A DNA stretch of 64,000 nt, from positions 248,001 through 312,000 of the forward strand of contig PS015010.1 in the NCBI GenBank assembly GCA_048213135.1, read 5' to 3'. The stretch comes from Reclinomonas americana ATCC 50394. Lineage: Eukaryota > Jakobida > Jakobea > Jakobida. The notes under the pieces are model-generated. The model saw only the letters and a list, made by a program, of their open reading frames with translations, was not told the origin of the DNA and did not search any database. The number at the start of each line of letters is the position of its first letter. The first letter of the stretch is position 1. Shown here piece after piece: positions 1-8,687 of this stretch. Both the position numbers and the translations under genes were made by a program.

Positions 1-59
1 CGCAGATCGAAGGCATGGTGAAAAAAGTAGCGCACCTGGTAAAGGTGGAACAGATCTAA
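1..59 (+). CDS. rpmD: 50S ribosomal protein L30, C-terminal end (partial)
   Basis: The window opens inside this gene; 18 codons and a TAA stop are visible in frame from base 3. The visible end (GMVKKVAHLVKVEQI) fits the C-terminus of bacterial L30, where a Gly-Met turn is followed by a short strand ending in VKV. L30 is a small protein of the large ribosomal subunit. The next gene is rplO, which is the standard rpmD-rplO-secY order of the spc operon, and this supports the call. The start lies outside the window. Confidence 0.85.
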   Translation, partial: QIEGMVKKVAHLVKVEQI

Positions 60-114
60 GCTGCATACCCGTTCCTTTCCCATTATTCAATACATCATTT
101 TCCATAACAAGCGA

Positions 115-132
115 GCCCCGAGTACTCGGGGC
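115..132 (+). other. Perfect palindromic hairpin between rpmD and rplO
   Basis: GCCCCGAGTACTCGGGGC is an 18-bp perfect palindrome that can form a GC-rich stem in the RNA, 20 bases before the rplO start. No T-run follows, so it is not a normal intrinsic terminator. It could be an RNA processing or stability element of the ribosomal-protein transcript, or a binding site. The role is inference. Confidence 0.45.
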
Positions 133-152
133 GTAAGTTTAAAATAAGTACA

Positions 153-602
153 ATGCAATTACACACCCTCAAGCCTGCGAAAGGCGCAACACACAAAGAA
201 AAAAGGATTGGCCGCGGTGAAGCCAGCGGTAAAGGCGGAACATCTACGAAAGGTAACAAGGGCGGTCAAAGCCGTGCCGGTTACAAGAGCAAGAAAGCCC
301 ATGAAGGCGGACAGATGCCTATCCAGCGCCGTATCCCTAAACGCGGTTTCAAGAACATCAACCGTGTGGAATACAAAGTGTTCAACCTGGGCCAGATCGA
401 CCAACTGGCAGAAAAATACAGCATTACCGAATTCAGCCTGCAGAACCTGTACATCAATGGTCTGATCAGCCAGTTCGACAACGTAAAAGTACTCGGCAAC
501 GGCGAACTGAAAGGTAAATACAGTTTCAAAGTGAACGCGGTGAGTGAAAAAGCCAAAGCAGCTATCGAAGCTGCGGGTGGTTCTGTAGAGATAGTGAAAT
601 AA
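153..602 (+). CDS. rplO: 50S ribosomal protein L15
   Basis: 149 residues, the usual length for L15. The N-terminus (MQLHTLKPAKGA) and the Gly/Lys-rich stretch that follows (RIGRGEASGKGGTSTKGNKG) are the hallmark of L15, which threads this extended basic tail into 23S rRNA; the C-terminal part is the globular domain ending in a Gly-Gly-Ser-Val-Glu strand. It assembles late into the 50S subunit. It sits between rpmD and secY as in other spc operons. The ATG has no clear Shine-Dalgarno site upstream, normal for Bacteroidota. A hairpin with a T-run follows the stop and may lower read-through into secY. Confidence 0.98.
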   Translation: MQLHTLKPAKGATHKEKRIGRGEASGKGGTSTKGNKGGQSRAGYKSKKAHEGGQMPIQRRIPKRGFKNINRVEYKVFNLGQIDQLAEKYSITEFSLQNLYINGLISQFDNVKVLGNGELKGKYSFKVNAVSEKAKAAIEAAGGSVEIVK

Positions 603-619
603 TTTCCCGATATTTGCCC

Positions 620-648
620 GACCCACGCTCACCAGCGGGGTCATTTTT
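620..648 (+). terminator. Terminator-like attenuator between rplO and secY
   Basis: Bases 620-629 pair with 634-642 in nine base pairs with one bulged A (loop CACC), and ATTTTTAA follows. This is the shape of an intrinsic terminator, but it lies inside the operon before secY. Partial termination here would give fewer secY than ribosomal-protein transcripts. Structure is seen by eye; function is inferred. Confidence 0.55.
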
Positions 649-683
649 AATTCAGCGCAAAACACTTAAATCGTTTTAATTCA

Positions 684-2018
684 GTGAAGAAGTTTATTCA
701 AACACTAAAGAATATCTGGAGTATTGATGAACTGCGTAATAAAATAACTTACACCTTATTACTCATTTTCATTTACACCATAGGAACGCATATCGTATTA
801 CCCGGTATCGATCCTAACCAACTGGCCGCCCTCAGCCAGAACCAGTCCCAAAACGGACTGCTGGGCCTTCTCAATACATTCGTAGGCGGCTCTTTCAACA
901 GGGCGTCTATTTTTGCGTTGGGCATCATGCCTTATATCTCCGCCTCTATCTTTATGCAGCTCGTAACCATCCTGGTACCCCAGATGGCCAAGATCCAGAA
1001 AGAAGGTGAAAGCGGAAGGAAAAAAATCAACCAGTGGACACGTTACCTCACCGTTATCGTAACCGCTTTCCAGGCTGCCGCTTATATCGGCTTCCTGAAT
1101 ACTTCTTATGGCAGTGCGCTTGTTCCTGCATTTAAAGGTTATTTCTGGTTATCAACCGTAATCATCCTTACTGTAGGTACACTGTTCGTAATGTGGCTGG
1201 GCGAAAAGATCACCGACAAAGGTTTGGGTAATGGTACTTCCATCATCATCATGGTGGGTATCCTCGGCCGTTTACCGCAATCCTTCATGCAGGAATGGGC
1301 TGCCCGTTCAACAGGCGGCGCCCGTGGTATCCTGATCATGCTGGTGGAAGTGAGCCTGCTCATCGCGGTAATCATGGGTGTGATCATGCTGGTACAGGGC
1401 ACCCGCAAAGTACCGGTTAACTACGCCAAACAAATCGTAGGCAACCGCCAGCTGAGCGGTGCCAGGAACTTCCTGCCCCTGAAAGTGAATGCATCCGGTG
1501 TAATGCCGATCATCTTCGCCCAGGCTATCCTGTTCCTGCCAACCGTATTCTCTAACTTTAAAGGCGAAGGATGGGCACGTTACTTCACCGACCATACCAA
1601 CCTGGTATATATGGCGGTGTATTCTGTTTGCGTAATCGCTTTCACCTTCCTGTATACCGCTCTTATCTTCAACCCGAAACAGATGGCGGATGAACTGAAA
1701 CGTAACAACGGTTTCATACCCGGTGTTAAACCCGGTCAGCCAACTGCGGATTATATCGGTACCATCATGGACAGGATCACTTTACCCGGCGCCGTATTGC
1801 TGGCACTGGTGGGTATCCTCCCCGGTATCTTCCAGTTGATCTTCGGTATGTCACAGGGCTTCTCTACTTTCTTTGGTGGTACTTCACTGCTGATCATGAT
1901 CGCGGTTATCCTCGATACCCTGCAGCAGATCGAAACCCAGCTGCTGATGCGCCAGTACGACGGCCTCATGAGCAGCGGAAGGATCCAGGGAAGGCAAACC
2001 ATTGCCACCGGCGTTTAA
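684..2018 (+). CDS. secY: Protein translocase subunit SecY
   Basis: 444 residues with ten hydrophobic segments; the channel-forming subunit of the SecYEG inner-membrane translocon that exports unfolded proteins and inserts membrane proteins. Family marks: the N-terminal IWSIDELRNKITYTLLLI helix, the plug region GGSFNRASIFALGIMPYISA, and the cytoplasmic loop GQPTADYIGTIMDRITLPGA before the last helices. The start is GTG at 684; no better ATG gives a full first helix. It lies 81 bases after rplO, with a possible attenuator between, and is followed by a strong terminator at 2046, so it appears to be the last gene of this transcript. Confidence 0.98.
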   Translation: MKKFIQTLKNIWSIDELRNKITYTLLLIFIYTIGTHIVLPGIDPNQLAALSQNQSQNGLLGLLNTFVGGSFNRASIFALGIMPYISASIFMQLVTILVPQMAKIQKEGESGRKKINQWTRYLTVIVTAFQAAAYIGFLNTSYGSALVPAFKGYFWLSTVIILTVGTLFVMWLGEKITDKGLGNGTSIIIMVGILGRLPQSFMQEWAARSTGGARGILIMLVEVSLLIAVIMGVIMLVQGTRKVPVNYAKQIVGNRQLSGARNFLPLKVNASGVMPIIFAQAILFLPTVFSNFKGEGWARYFTDHTNLVYMAVYSVCVIAFTFLYTALIFNPKQMADELKRNNGFIPGVKPGQPTADYIGTIMDRITLPGAVLLALVGILPGIFQLIFGMSQGFSTFFGGTSLLIMIAVILDTLQQIETQLLMRQYDGLMSSGRIQGRQTIATGV

Positions 2019-2045
2019 TAATGATCGGAACAAATGAAAATATTG

Positions 2046-2078
2046 ATCCCCGGCTTTCTGGCCGGGGATTCTTTTTTA
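2046..2078 (+). terminator. Intrinsic terminator after secY
   Basis: ATCCCCGGC (2046-2054) pairs perfectly with GCCGGGGAT (2061-2069) around a 6-base loop, followed by TCTTTTTT. It ends the spc-type transcript. Confidence 0.85.
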
Positions 2079-2173
2079 AAAGTAAAAGTCAAAATTCAAA
2101 AGTTAAAAATAGCGCTTGCTTACGCATGGCTCCTGTTTTAATTCTGACTTTTTAATTTTTACTTTTTAATTTT
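2078..2173. repeat. AT-rich imperfect inverted repeat (dispersed family)
   Basis: A 33-base A-rich arm (2078-2110, built from AAAAGTCAAAATTCAAAAG-like words) is matched by an imperfect inverse arm at 2141-2173, around a 30-base unique centre. Related single arms occur after map (about 3010-3039), after galM (55513-55545) and before the 60.3-kb gene (about 60214-60231). The right arm ends in TAATTTTG, which fits the Bacteroidota -7 consensus TAnnTTTG just ahead of map. Confidence 0.55.
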
Positions 2174-2183
2174 GCATTCTACT

Positions 2184-2984
2184 ATGATACACTACAAAAG
2201 TGAAGCCCAGATAGCCCTGGTGAGGGAAAGCGCCCTCCTCGTGGGAAAGACGCTTGCACTGGTTGCTTCTCACATTAAACCAGGCGTTACCACGATGGAG
2301 CTGGACCAGATCGCCGCAGACTTCATAAAAAGCAATGGCGCTACGGCCTCTTTTAAAGGTTATAACGGCTTCCCCTACACCTGCTGCATATCCGTGAATG
2401 ACGCGGTGGTACACGGGTTTCCTAACAATGTACCGCTTAAGGAAGGTGATGTGGTATCTGTGGACATTGGTGTTTATAAGAATGGTTATCATGGCGACAG
2501 TGCTTATACGTTTGCCCTGTCACCCGTGAAGGATGAAGTAAAGAAGCTGCTGAAAGTGACCAAAGAATCTTTATACAAAGGCATCGAAAAAGCCGTACAG
2601 GGAAACCGGGTAGGTGATATCGGTTTTGCCATACAGGATTATACAGAAAAGCAGAATGGGTATGGCGTTGTGCGTGACCTCGTAGGACATGGCCTTGGAC
2701 AGAGCCTGCACGAAGAACCGCAGGTGCCTAATTACGGTAAGAAAGGCACACGTGAAAAGCTGAAGGAAGGAATGGTACTGGCGATAGAACCCATGATCAA
2801 TATGGGCACGAAAAATATCCTGCATCACGAAGATGGCTGGACCATCCTTACCGCCGATGGTATGCCTTCCGCACACTTTGAACACGATGTTTGTGTACGC
2901 AAAGGCAAGGCTGAAATATTATCATCATTTGAAGAAGTGGAAGCCGCTCAGAAGGCCAACCCGGCACTCTGCTCCGATTATTGA
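2184..2984 (+). CDS. map: Type I methionine aminopeptidase
   Basis: 266 residues from the ATG at 2184; an upstream in-frame TTG at 2172 would add four residues but MIHYKSEAQI is the better N-terminus. The enzyme removes the N-terminal Met from nascent proteins in the cytoplasm. The metal and substrate ligands of the pita-bread fold are present in order: His in VVHGFP, Asp in SVDIG, Asp in HGDSA, His in VGHGLG, His in SLHEEP, Glu in EPMIN, and Glu in HFEHDV. The gene lies close to the secY end of the ribosomal operon, as in many bacteria, but is separated by a terminator and an AT-rich repeat, so it probably has its own promoter. Confidence 0.97.
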   Translation: MIHYKSEAQIALVRESALLVGKTLALVASHIKPGVTTMELDQIAADFIKSNGATASFKGYNGFPYTCCISVNDAVVHGFPNNVPLKEGDVVSVDIGVYKNGYHGDSAYTFALSPVKDEVKKLLKVTKESLYKGIEKAVQGNRVGDIGFAIQDYTEKQNGYGVVRDLVGHGLGQSLHEEPQVPNYGKKGTREKLKEGMVLAIEPMINMGTKNILHHEDGWTILTADGMPSAHFEHDVCVRKGKAEILSSFEEVEAAQKANPALCSDY

Positions 2985-3031
2985 TGTCCTGTATATGAAG
3001 CAGGGCAGGTTTTTACTTTTGAATTTAGATT

Positions 3032-3622
3032 TTATAAAACCCTGTACTTCATATCCACCCGCTGGTCTTTCCAGATATTATCGGGGCTGATATAGGTGTC
3101 TCTCAGCTGCATGATAACACCGGCCCTGGCATATACATCCCTCACCAGTTCGGAACAGATGTAACTTCGGTTGCGTTCTCTTTTACCCGCTTTGAACAAG
3201 ATCCGCAGCATGATGCGGAATATCTCCCAGTTATCGTAAGGGCGGGTAAGTTCATCCAGGCCGAATGAAATGCCTTTGTTCATGGCCTCGTGTTCAATGG
3301 GCACATTCAGTTTGCTGATGATGATCTTCCCCTTATAGGGTCTTTTCTTCCCTTTATAATCGTACAGGTATTTGGAGAGAGGTATCAGCCGTATGCCCAC
3401 AAAAGGTTCCGCTTCCAGCATCAGCACCCTGCCCAGTTCCTCATCCTTATAGATCACCGCCACATGGCTCCAGGTACTTTTGGTAAGCCGCTGTATAATG
3501 CCGGAGAAAAGGTACCCGCCACTGCAAAAAACAATATCACCCGTCTTCAGGTAGTCCCTGATCTTCTCGTAGCGGATAACCGGGATGTCTTTTAATTCTT
3601 TGGGAGTAAAGGGCGCTGCCAT
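3032..3622 (-). CDS. YiiX/YebB-like permuted NlpC/P60 cysteine hydrolase
   Basis: 196 residues from the ATG at 3622; a TTG further up (3664) would add 14 polar residues and is less likely. The pattern fits the circularly permuted papain-like NlpC/P60 group: an N-terminal GDIVFCSG block, the catalytic His in WSHVAVIY, an acidic residue in MLEAEP, and the catalytic Cys near the C-terminus in YICSELVRDVY. Family members act as amidases or lipid-linked thioester/amide hydrolases; the substrate cannot be told here. No signal peptide is visible. It is convergent with map, and its 3' end overlaps an AT-rich repeat arm. Confidence 0.75.
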   Translation of the reverse strand: MAAPFTPKELKDIPVIRYEKIRDYLKTGDIVFCSGGYLFSGIIQRLTKSTWSHVAVIYKDEELGRVLMLEAEPFVGIRLIPLSKYLYDYKGKKRPYKGKIIISKLNVPIEHEAMNKGISFGLDELTRPYDNWEIFRIMLRILFKAGKRERNRSYICSELVRDVYARAGVIMQLRDTYISPDNIWKDQRVDMKYRVL

Positions 3623-3681
3623 GATCGCTTGTTTATGATTATTAGTGGTACTTTTACCGGTCAAGATACGAATTCAGCAGC

Positions 3682-4914
3682 ATGAATAAAAAGCGATTGA
3701 TCGTTACAGGCGGGGGTGCAGCCGGTTTTTTCTGTGCCGTAAATGCCGCCGCGCTGAACCCGGCGCTGGAAGTCATCCTGCTGGAAAAATCCTCCAGGCT
3801 GCTCAGCAAGGTACGCGTAAGCGGGGGCGGGCGCTGCAATGTAACCCACGCCTGCTTCAGCATTGCCGATATGGTAAAAAAATACCCACGTGGCAGTGCC
3901 TTTCTCAAAAAAGCCTTTCACCATTTTTTTACGACTGATACGGTCAACTGGTTCCGGGAAAGGGGAGTGGAGCTGAAGACAGAGGCCGACGGGCGCATGT
4001 TCCCGGCAAGCAATACCTCTGAAACGATCGTGAACTGTCTCATACAGGAAGCCAATCGTACAGGCGTATCCGTTATGATGAATGCAGATGTGAAAAAGAT
4101 TGCACGGAAGGGAGATGGTTTTCTCCTGCAATTGTCCGATCAGCGGGAATTGTCAGCAGACTTTCTCTGTATCGCCTGCGGCGGTTTTCCCAAAACAGAA
4201 CAGTTCAGCTGGCTTACGGAGCTGGGACATACGATAGAACCTCCTGTTCCTTCGCTGTTCACCTTCAATATGCCGGGTAATTCCATTACCAGCCTGATGG
4301 GGGTAGCAGTGGAAAAAGCCGTGGTAAGGATACAGGGACTTAAGGAACAATCCGAAGGCCCGCTCCTGATCACACACTGGGGTATGAGCGGACCGGCTGT
4401 ACTGCGCCTTTCCGCCTGGCATGCATGCGAACTGGCCGCGAAAAATTATGCGTTTACCGTTGCTGTAAACTGGCTGCCCGCTTACAACGAGCAAACACTG
4501 AAAGAAAAGATGCAGGAACTCCGCTTCAGCATCGCCACGCAAAAGATCGTCAACCGCAACCCCTTCGGTCTGCCTGCCAGTTTGTGGGAGCACCTGCTGC
4601 AACAATCCGGGATAAAGCTGGAATGGCGCTGGGCTGATGTGCCGGCGAAGGAACAAAACCGGTTGATTAAAGAATTGTGTTCAGGCAATTTTGAAGTAAA
4701 GGGTAAAACCACTTTCAAGGAAGAGTTTGTAACCGCAGGCGGTATTGTCACCAGCGAGATTGACCACCATACCATGGAAAGTAAAAAAGTGCCCGGGCTG
4801 TATTTTGCCGGGGAGATCATCAACGTGGATGGTATTACGGGGGGATTTAATTTTCAGAACGCCTGGACAACCGGATGGATGGCAGCAAGGGCTGTCGCCA
4901 ATTTGAAAATGTGA
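3682..4914 (+). CDS. BaiN/HI0933-type NAD(P)/FAD-dependent oxidoreductase
   Basis: 410 residues. The N-terminus carries a Rossmann FAD site (VTGGGAAGFFCAV), then EKSSRLLSKVRVSGGGRCNVTHA in two parts, which is the signature of the HI0933-like flavoprotein family; near the C-terminus GLYFAGEIINVDGITGGFNFQ is the second family signature that closes the FAD site. Family members include the bile-acid-modifying BaiN and the rRNA-maturation candidate RdsA, but most are uncharacterised, so the substrate is unknown. It starts 59 bases from the divergent YiiX-like gene. Confidence 0.85.
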   Translation: MNKKRLIVTGGGAAGFFCAVNAAALNPALEVILLEKSSRLLSKVRVSGGGRCNVTHACFSIADMVKKYPRGSAFLKKAFHHFFTTDTVNWFRERGVELKTEADGRMFPASNTSETIVNCLIQEANRTGVSVMMNADVKKIARKGDGFLLQLSDQRELSADFLCIACGGFPKTEQFSWLTELGHTIEPPVPSLFTFNMPGNSITSLMGVAVEKAVVRIQGLKEQSEGPLLITHWGMSGPAVLRLSAWHACELAAKNYAFTVAVNWLPAYNEQTLKEKMQELRFSIATQKIVNRNPFGLPASLWEHLLQQSGIKLEWRWADVPAKEQNRLIKELCSGNFEVKGKTTFKEEFVTAGGIVTSEIDHHTMESKKVPGLYFAGEIINVDGITGGFNFQNAWTTGWMAARAVANLKM

Positions 4915-5102
4915 CGATAAACCGATATGATAATTCCTTTAAATTATGGCAGTCTTTATGATAGCCGGGATAATGATTGAGGCCGGAAAAATTCTCAACT
5001 CCCAATTGAGCAGCGGTTAATGCAAAGCCAATTTTCACATTATCAAATCTTCAAATTGTTACATTTGACCTACTTTTGCCAAGGTCCGCACAGGGCTGCA
5101 TT

Positions 5103-6206
5103 ATGATTAAAAAGATCGATCGTTACATACTGGGAAAGTACCTCACCACTTTCTTTTTCTGCCTGCTGTTATTCACGGTTATTGTAGTTGTGGTGGACAT
5201 CAGCGAAAAGACCGACGACTTTGTGAAATCGAAGCTGCCTGTTTCCAAACTCATCACCGATTACTACTATGGTTTCATACCCCGTATCGATGCCATGTTG
5301 TTCCCGTTATTCGTTTTTATTTCGGTGATCTTCTTTACTTCCAAAATGGCGACCCGTTCCGAGGTGATCGCTATCCTCAGCAGTGGGGTCAGTTTCCGCC
5401 GTTTCCTGGCGCCGTTTGTGGCCGGGGGACTGATATTATCGTCCATACTCTGGCTGGGTTACCAGTACGTGGTACCCCGTGCCAATAAGATATGGGTGGA
5501 CTTTGACTCCAAATACATCAGCCCGCCGCCAGCCGGGGCTACCGCCAATGAACGGGGCACTTATAAACAGGGATTGTATTTCAAGATCGATCCTAATACC
5601 TATGCCCATATCCGTGGCTATGATACGGTAAGCAAACTGGGCACCGGTTTTTCGGTGCAACGTTTCTCTGGCGAAAAACTGCAGTATGCCATGCGTGCCG
5701 AGAGTTTCCGCTGGGATACCGCTAAAATGAAATGGAACCTGTCCAATACGGTAGAACGTTTTGTTGACAGTATTTCAGAACGAGTAAAACGATCGGCGGA
5801 ACTGCAGATGAACTACAACTTCAAACCACGCGACCTGCGTAAAGATGAATACCTTAAAGACCAGCTGCAGACACCAGAGCTGAATGAGTTCATCGCACTG
5901 GAACGGATGCGGGGCTCTGAAATGCTGAACCCCCTGCTCGTGGAACGCTATAACCGAGATGCGATCCCCGTATCGGTACTTATCCTCACGCTCATCGGCG
6001 CTATACTGGCTTCCCGTAAAATAAGGGGTGGCAGCGGCTTCCACCTGGCACTGGGCGTGTTGCTGAGCGTACTGTACATTTTATGCAGCCGCTTTACCAT
6101 TGTATTTGCCAGTAAGGGTAACTTTACACCTTTCCTCGCAGCCTGGACGCCCAATATCATTTTCGGCCTGCTGGCCTTCTACCTGTACAGGAAGGCGCCG
6201 AAATAA
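5103..6206 (+). CDS. LptF/LptG family lipopolysaccharide export permease
   Basis: 368 residues from the ATG at 5103 (an upstream TTG at 5076 in the same frame is unlikely). It has the LptF/LptG layout: an N-terminal membrane helix (YLTTFFFCLLLFTVIVVVV), two more helices around MLFPLFVFISVIFF and PFVAGGLILSSILWLGY, a periplasmic beta-jellyroll, and three C-terminal helices. With LptB these permeases form the ABC transporter that lifts LPS from the inner membrane into the Lpt bridge. TACTTTTG at 5071-5078 fits the -7 promoter element (TAnnTTTG), but no good -33 element is seen. Whether it is LptF or LptG cannot be decided. Confidence 0.88.
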   Translation: MIKKIDRYILGKYLTTFFFCLLLFTVIVVVVDISEKTDDFVKSKLPVSKLITDYYYGFIPRIDAMLFPLFVFISVIFFTSKMATRSEVIAILSSGVSFRRFLAPFVAGGLILSSILWLGYQYVVPRANKIWVDFDSKYISPPPAGATANERGTYKQGLYFKIDPNTYAHIRGYDTVSKLGTGFSVQRFSGEKLQYAMRAESFRWDTAKMKWNLSNTVERFVDSISERVKRSAELQMNYNFKPRDLRKDEYLKDQLQTPELNEFIALERMRGSEMLNPLLVERYNRDAIPVSVLILTLIGAILASRKIRGGSGFHLALGVLLSVLYILCSRFTIVFASKGNFTPFLAAWTPNIIFGLLAFYLYRKAPK

Positions 6207-6430
6207 ACTCCTGCAACATCTGTTTCTTTCGTCTAAAAGAGACCCTGTTTTACTTGACAATTTTTAATAAACAACGTTCCCGGTTTTAACAGGTAAAATT
6301 CTCATAAGATTTATTCAAAAGTTTTGCTGAACAGGATGATGCGTCGTAAATTTAGGCGTCGAAATCAAAAATTTCAACTTTTTCAAATAATATTGAAAAT
6401 AATTAGTAACACTTAATTTGAAACAGGGAT

Positions 6431-7756
6431 ATGGGAATCATTAAAGAAAGGTTCAAAGCCAAATCGGATGTAGTAGCGGCTGAGATCAGGGACCTGCTGA
6501 AAGAGCATGGTACCAAAAAGATCGGAGAAGTTACTTTAAGCCAGATCTACCAGGGTATGCGGGGTATGACCGGCCTGGTTACCGAAACCTCATTACTGGA
6601 TGCACAGGAAGGTATCCGTTTCCGCGGTTACACCATTCCTGAACTGCAGGAAAAATTATCTAAGGCCCCCGGTGGTTCAGAACCCCTGCCCGAAGGTTTG
6701 TTTTACCTGATGCTGGTAGGCGAACTGCCTACGGAAGAAGATGTGCAGCACCTGACCAGTGTATGGCAGCGCCGCAGCCATGTTCCCAACCATGTATTCG
6801 CCACTATTGAGGCACTGCCTGTATCCACGCATCCTATGACGCAATTTGTAGTGGCTGTTATGGCCCTGCAAACGGAAAGCCAGTTTGCCAAACGCTACGC
6901 CAAAGGCATGAGCAAGAAAGAATACTGGGATGCCGTATTCGACGACAGCATGGACCTCATCGCCCGCCTGCCACGTATTGCGGCTTACATCTACAGGCGT
7001 AAATATAAAAACGGTGAACATATTCAGCCTAATGGTCTGCTCGACTGGGCCGGCAACTTCGCTCATATGATGGGATACGAAGATGAAGGTTTCAAAGAGC
7101 TGATGCGTTTGTATATGACCATCCACGCCGACCATGAAGGTGGTAACGTGTCTGCACACACCACGCACCTGGTGGGCTCCGCGCTCAGCGACCCTTACCT
7201 GAGTTTTGCCGCCGGTATGAACGGACTTGCAGGTCCTTTGCACGGACTGGCCAACCAGGAAGTGATCAAATGGATATTTGAACTGAGGGAAGAGATCGGC
7301 TCCGATGCGCCTACCAAAGCACAGATTGAAGAATATGTAAAGAAAACCCTGAGCGAAGGAAAAGTGGTACCGGGTTACGGACATGCTGTACTGCGCAAGA
7401 CCGATCCGCGTTTCTCCGCACAAATGGAATTCGGCAAAAAACATATGCCTGATGATCCGCTGGTTCAAACCGTTTGGAATATTTACGAAGCGGTACCGCC
7501 CATCCTGCAATCTATTGCCAAGATCAAGAATCCATGGCCTAATGTGGATGCGCACAGCGGCGCCCTGCTGGTACACTACGGCATGGTGGAATACGAGTTC
7601 TATACCGTTTTATTCGGTGTGTCCCGCTCCCTGGGTGTACTGGCCAGCCTTTGCTGGGACAGGGCCCTCGGTTTTGCCCTGGAACGCCCCAAATCGGTAA
7701 CTACCGAACTGGTAAAACAGTGGCTCGACGGAAAAGAAGAAATCTGGGGAGAATAA
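6431..7756 (+). CDS. gltA: Citrate synthase, eukaryotic (mitochondrial) type
   Basis: 441 residues. It condenses acetyl-CoA and oxaloacetate to citrate at the entry to the TCA cycle. Catalytic blocks: His in HADHEGGNVSAHT, His in AGPLHGLANQE, His/Arg in PGYGHAVLRKTDPR, and Asp in VDAHSGALL. The N-terminal part (IYQGMRGMTGLVTETSLLD, IRFRGYTIPE) matches the longer mitochondrial-type enzymes rather than the usual GltA of Proteobacteria. Upstream, TTG-N17-TTAATTTG (6393-6420) resembles a promoter with one mismatch in the -7 element. A strong terminator follows, so it is a single-gene transcript. Confidence 0.95.
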   Translation: MGIIKERFKAKSDVVAAEIRDLLKEHGTKKIGEVTLSQIYQGMRGMTGLVTETSLLDAQEGIRFRGYTIPELQEKLSKAPGGSEPLPEGLFYLMLVGELPTEEDVQHLTSVWQRRSHVPNHVFATIEALPVSTHPMTQFVVAVMALQTESQFAKRYAKGMSKKEYWDAVFDDSMDLIARLPRIAAYIYRRKYKNGEHIQPNGLLDWAGNFAHMMGYEDEGFKELMRLYMTIHADHEGGNVSAHTTHLVGSALSDPYLSFAAGMNGLAGPLHGLANQEVIKWIFELREEIGSDAPTKAQIEEYVKKTLSEGKVVPGYGHAVLRKTDPRFSAQMEFGKKHMPDDPLVQTVWNIYEAVPPILQSIAKIKNPWPNVDAHSGALLVHYGMVEYEFYTVLFGVSRSLGVLASLCWDRALGFALERPKSVTTELVKQWLDGKEEIWGE

Positions 7757-7775
7757 AATCCCCCTTATAATAGTG

Positions 7776-7806
7776 AACCCGGAAGCGATTTCCGGGTTTT
7801 TTTATT
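7776..7806 (+). terminator. Intrinsic terminator after citrate synthase
   Basis: AACCCGGAA (7776-7784) pairs perfectly with TTCCGGGTT (7790-7798) around a 5-base loop and runs into TTTTTTATT. Confidence 0.85.
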
Positions 7807-7831
7807 AATTTGTCGCTTCAAAACATGATAA

Positions 7832-8593
7832 ATGAAATTTATATTTTTTATTGCCGCTTCCCTCTTGTTATCACTCAGCTCCAGTGCCCAGGCCGGTAAA
7901 CCCGCTGCCACTGCGCCAAAATCCAACCCGCATTTAAAAGTATTCGGCCTGGCTGCCGAAACCGGCGATATTAATACCGCTATTATGGCGCTCAATTACT
8001 ATATATCCGATCAGGGTGCCAATACGCCTTATGCCGATACGCTTGCCATGATGTATATGCAAAGCGGTGCTTATGTACAATGCTATTACTGGGCCGATAA
8101 ACGCCTGAAAGCAAAACCCGATGATGTAGGCCTGATGGAAATGAAAGGTGTTTGCCTTGATAAACTGCAGCAACCCAAAGAGGCGATCGAGGTGTTTGAA
8201 AAACTCTATGCCAAAACACAGAGTCCCTATCATGCCTATAAACTGATGGAACTCCAGTATAATATCAAACGACTGGCCGAATGCCTGGGTACCGCCCTCA
8301 GCGCCGAAAAACTCCAGTACAAACCCGACTATACCATGACCTACAATGTGGGTGAACAGGTAGGACGTACTTACCTGCAGGCAGGTATATTCAACATCCA
8401 CGGGCTGGCTTTGTACGACCTGGACAGGAAGGCGGAAGCCAAAACTTATTTTGAAAAAGCCGTTGGCCTCGACAGTAATTTTGTACTGGCCAAACAGAAC
8501 CTGCTGGCTATGAAAACACTGGAAACTAATGGAGGAAAGGCGAACCCGGTAAGCCCCAATACACCGGCTTCACCAGCGAATAAACAAAACTAA
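7832..8593 (+). CDS. Exported tetratricopeptide-repeat protein
   Basis: 253 residues. A clear signal peptide (MKFIFFIAASLLLSLSSSAQA) predicts a periplasmic protein. The rest is helical with several TPR-like units: DTLAMMYMQSGAYVQCYYWA, LMEMKGVCLDKLQQPKEAIE, and GLALYDLDRKAEAKTYFEKA, the last being a good TPR consensus. The C-terminus is Pro/Ser/Asn-rich (VSPNTPASPANKQN). Such proteins hold partners together; no specific role can be read. It is flanked by the gltA terminator and the tRNA promoter and seems to stand alone. Confidence 0.75.
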   Translation: MKFIFFIAASLLLSLSSSAQAGKPAATAPKSNPHLKVFGLAAETGDINTAIMALNYYISDQGANTPYADTLAMMYMQSGAYVQCYYWADKRLKAKPDDVGLMEMKGVCLDKLQQPKEAIEVFEKLYAKTQSPYHAYKLMELQYNIKRLAECLGTALSAEKLQYKPDYTMTYNVGEQVGRTYLQAGIFNIHGLALYDLDRKAEAKTYFEKAVGLDSNFVLAKQNLLAMKTLETNGGKANPVSPNTPASPANKQN

Positions 8594-8600
8594 AATTGAT

Positions 8601-8631
8601 TTTGTCATAAACACAGGAGCCGCTATATTTG
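8601..8631 (+). promoter_or_regulatory. Promoter of tRNA-Ala
   Basis: TTTG (8601-8604), 19 bases, then TATATTTG (8624-8631): an exact match to the Bacteroidota primary sigma consensus TTTG-N19/20-TAnnTTTG. A start about 6-8 bases later would lie just before the tRNA at 8641. Confidence 0.75.
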
Positions 8632-8640
8632 CAGCCCGAT

Positions 8641-8656
8641 GGGGGATTAGCTCAGT

Positions 8657-8687
<31 letters not shown>

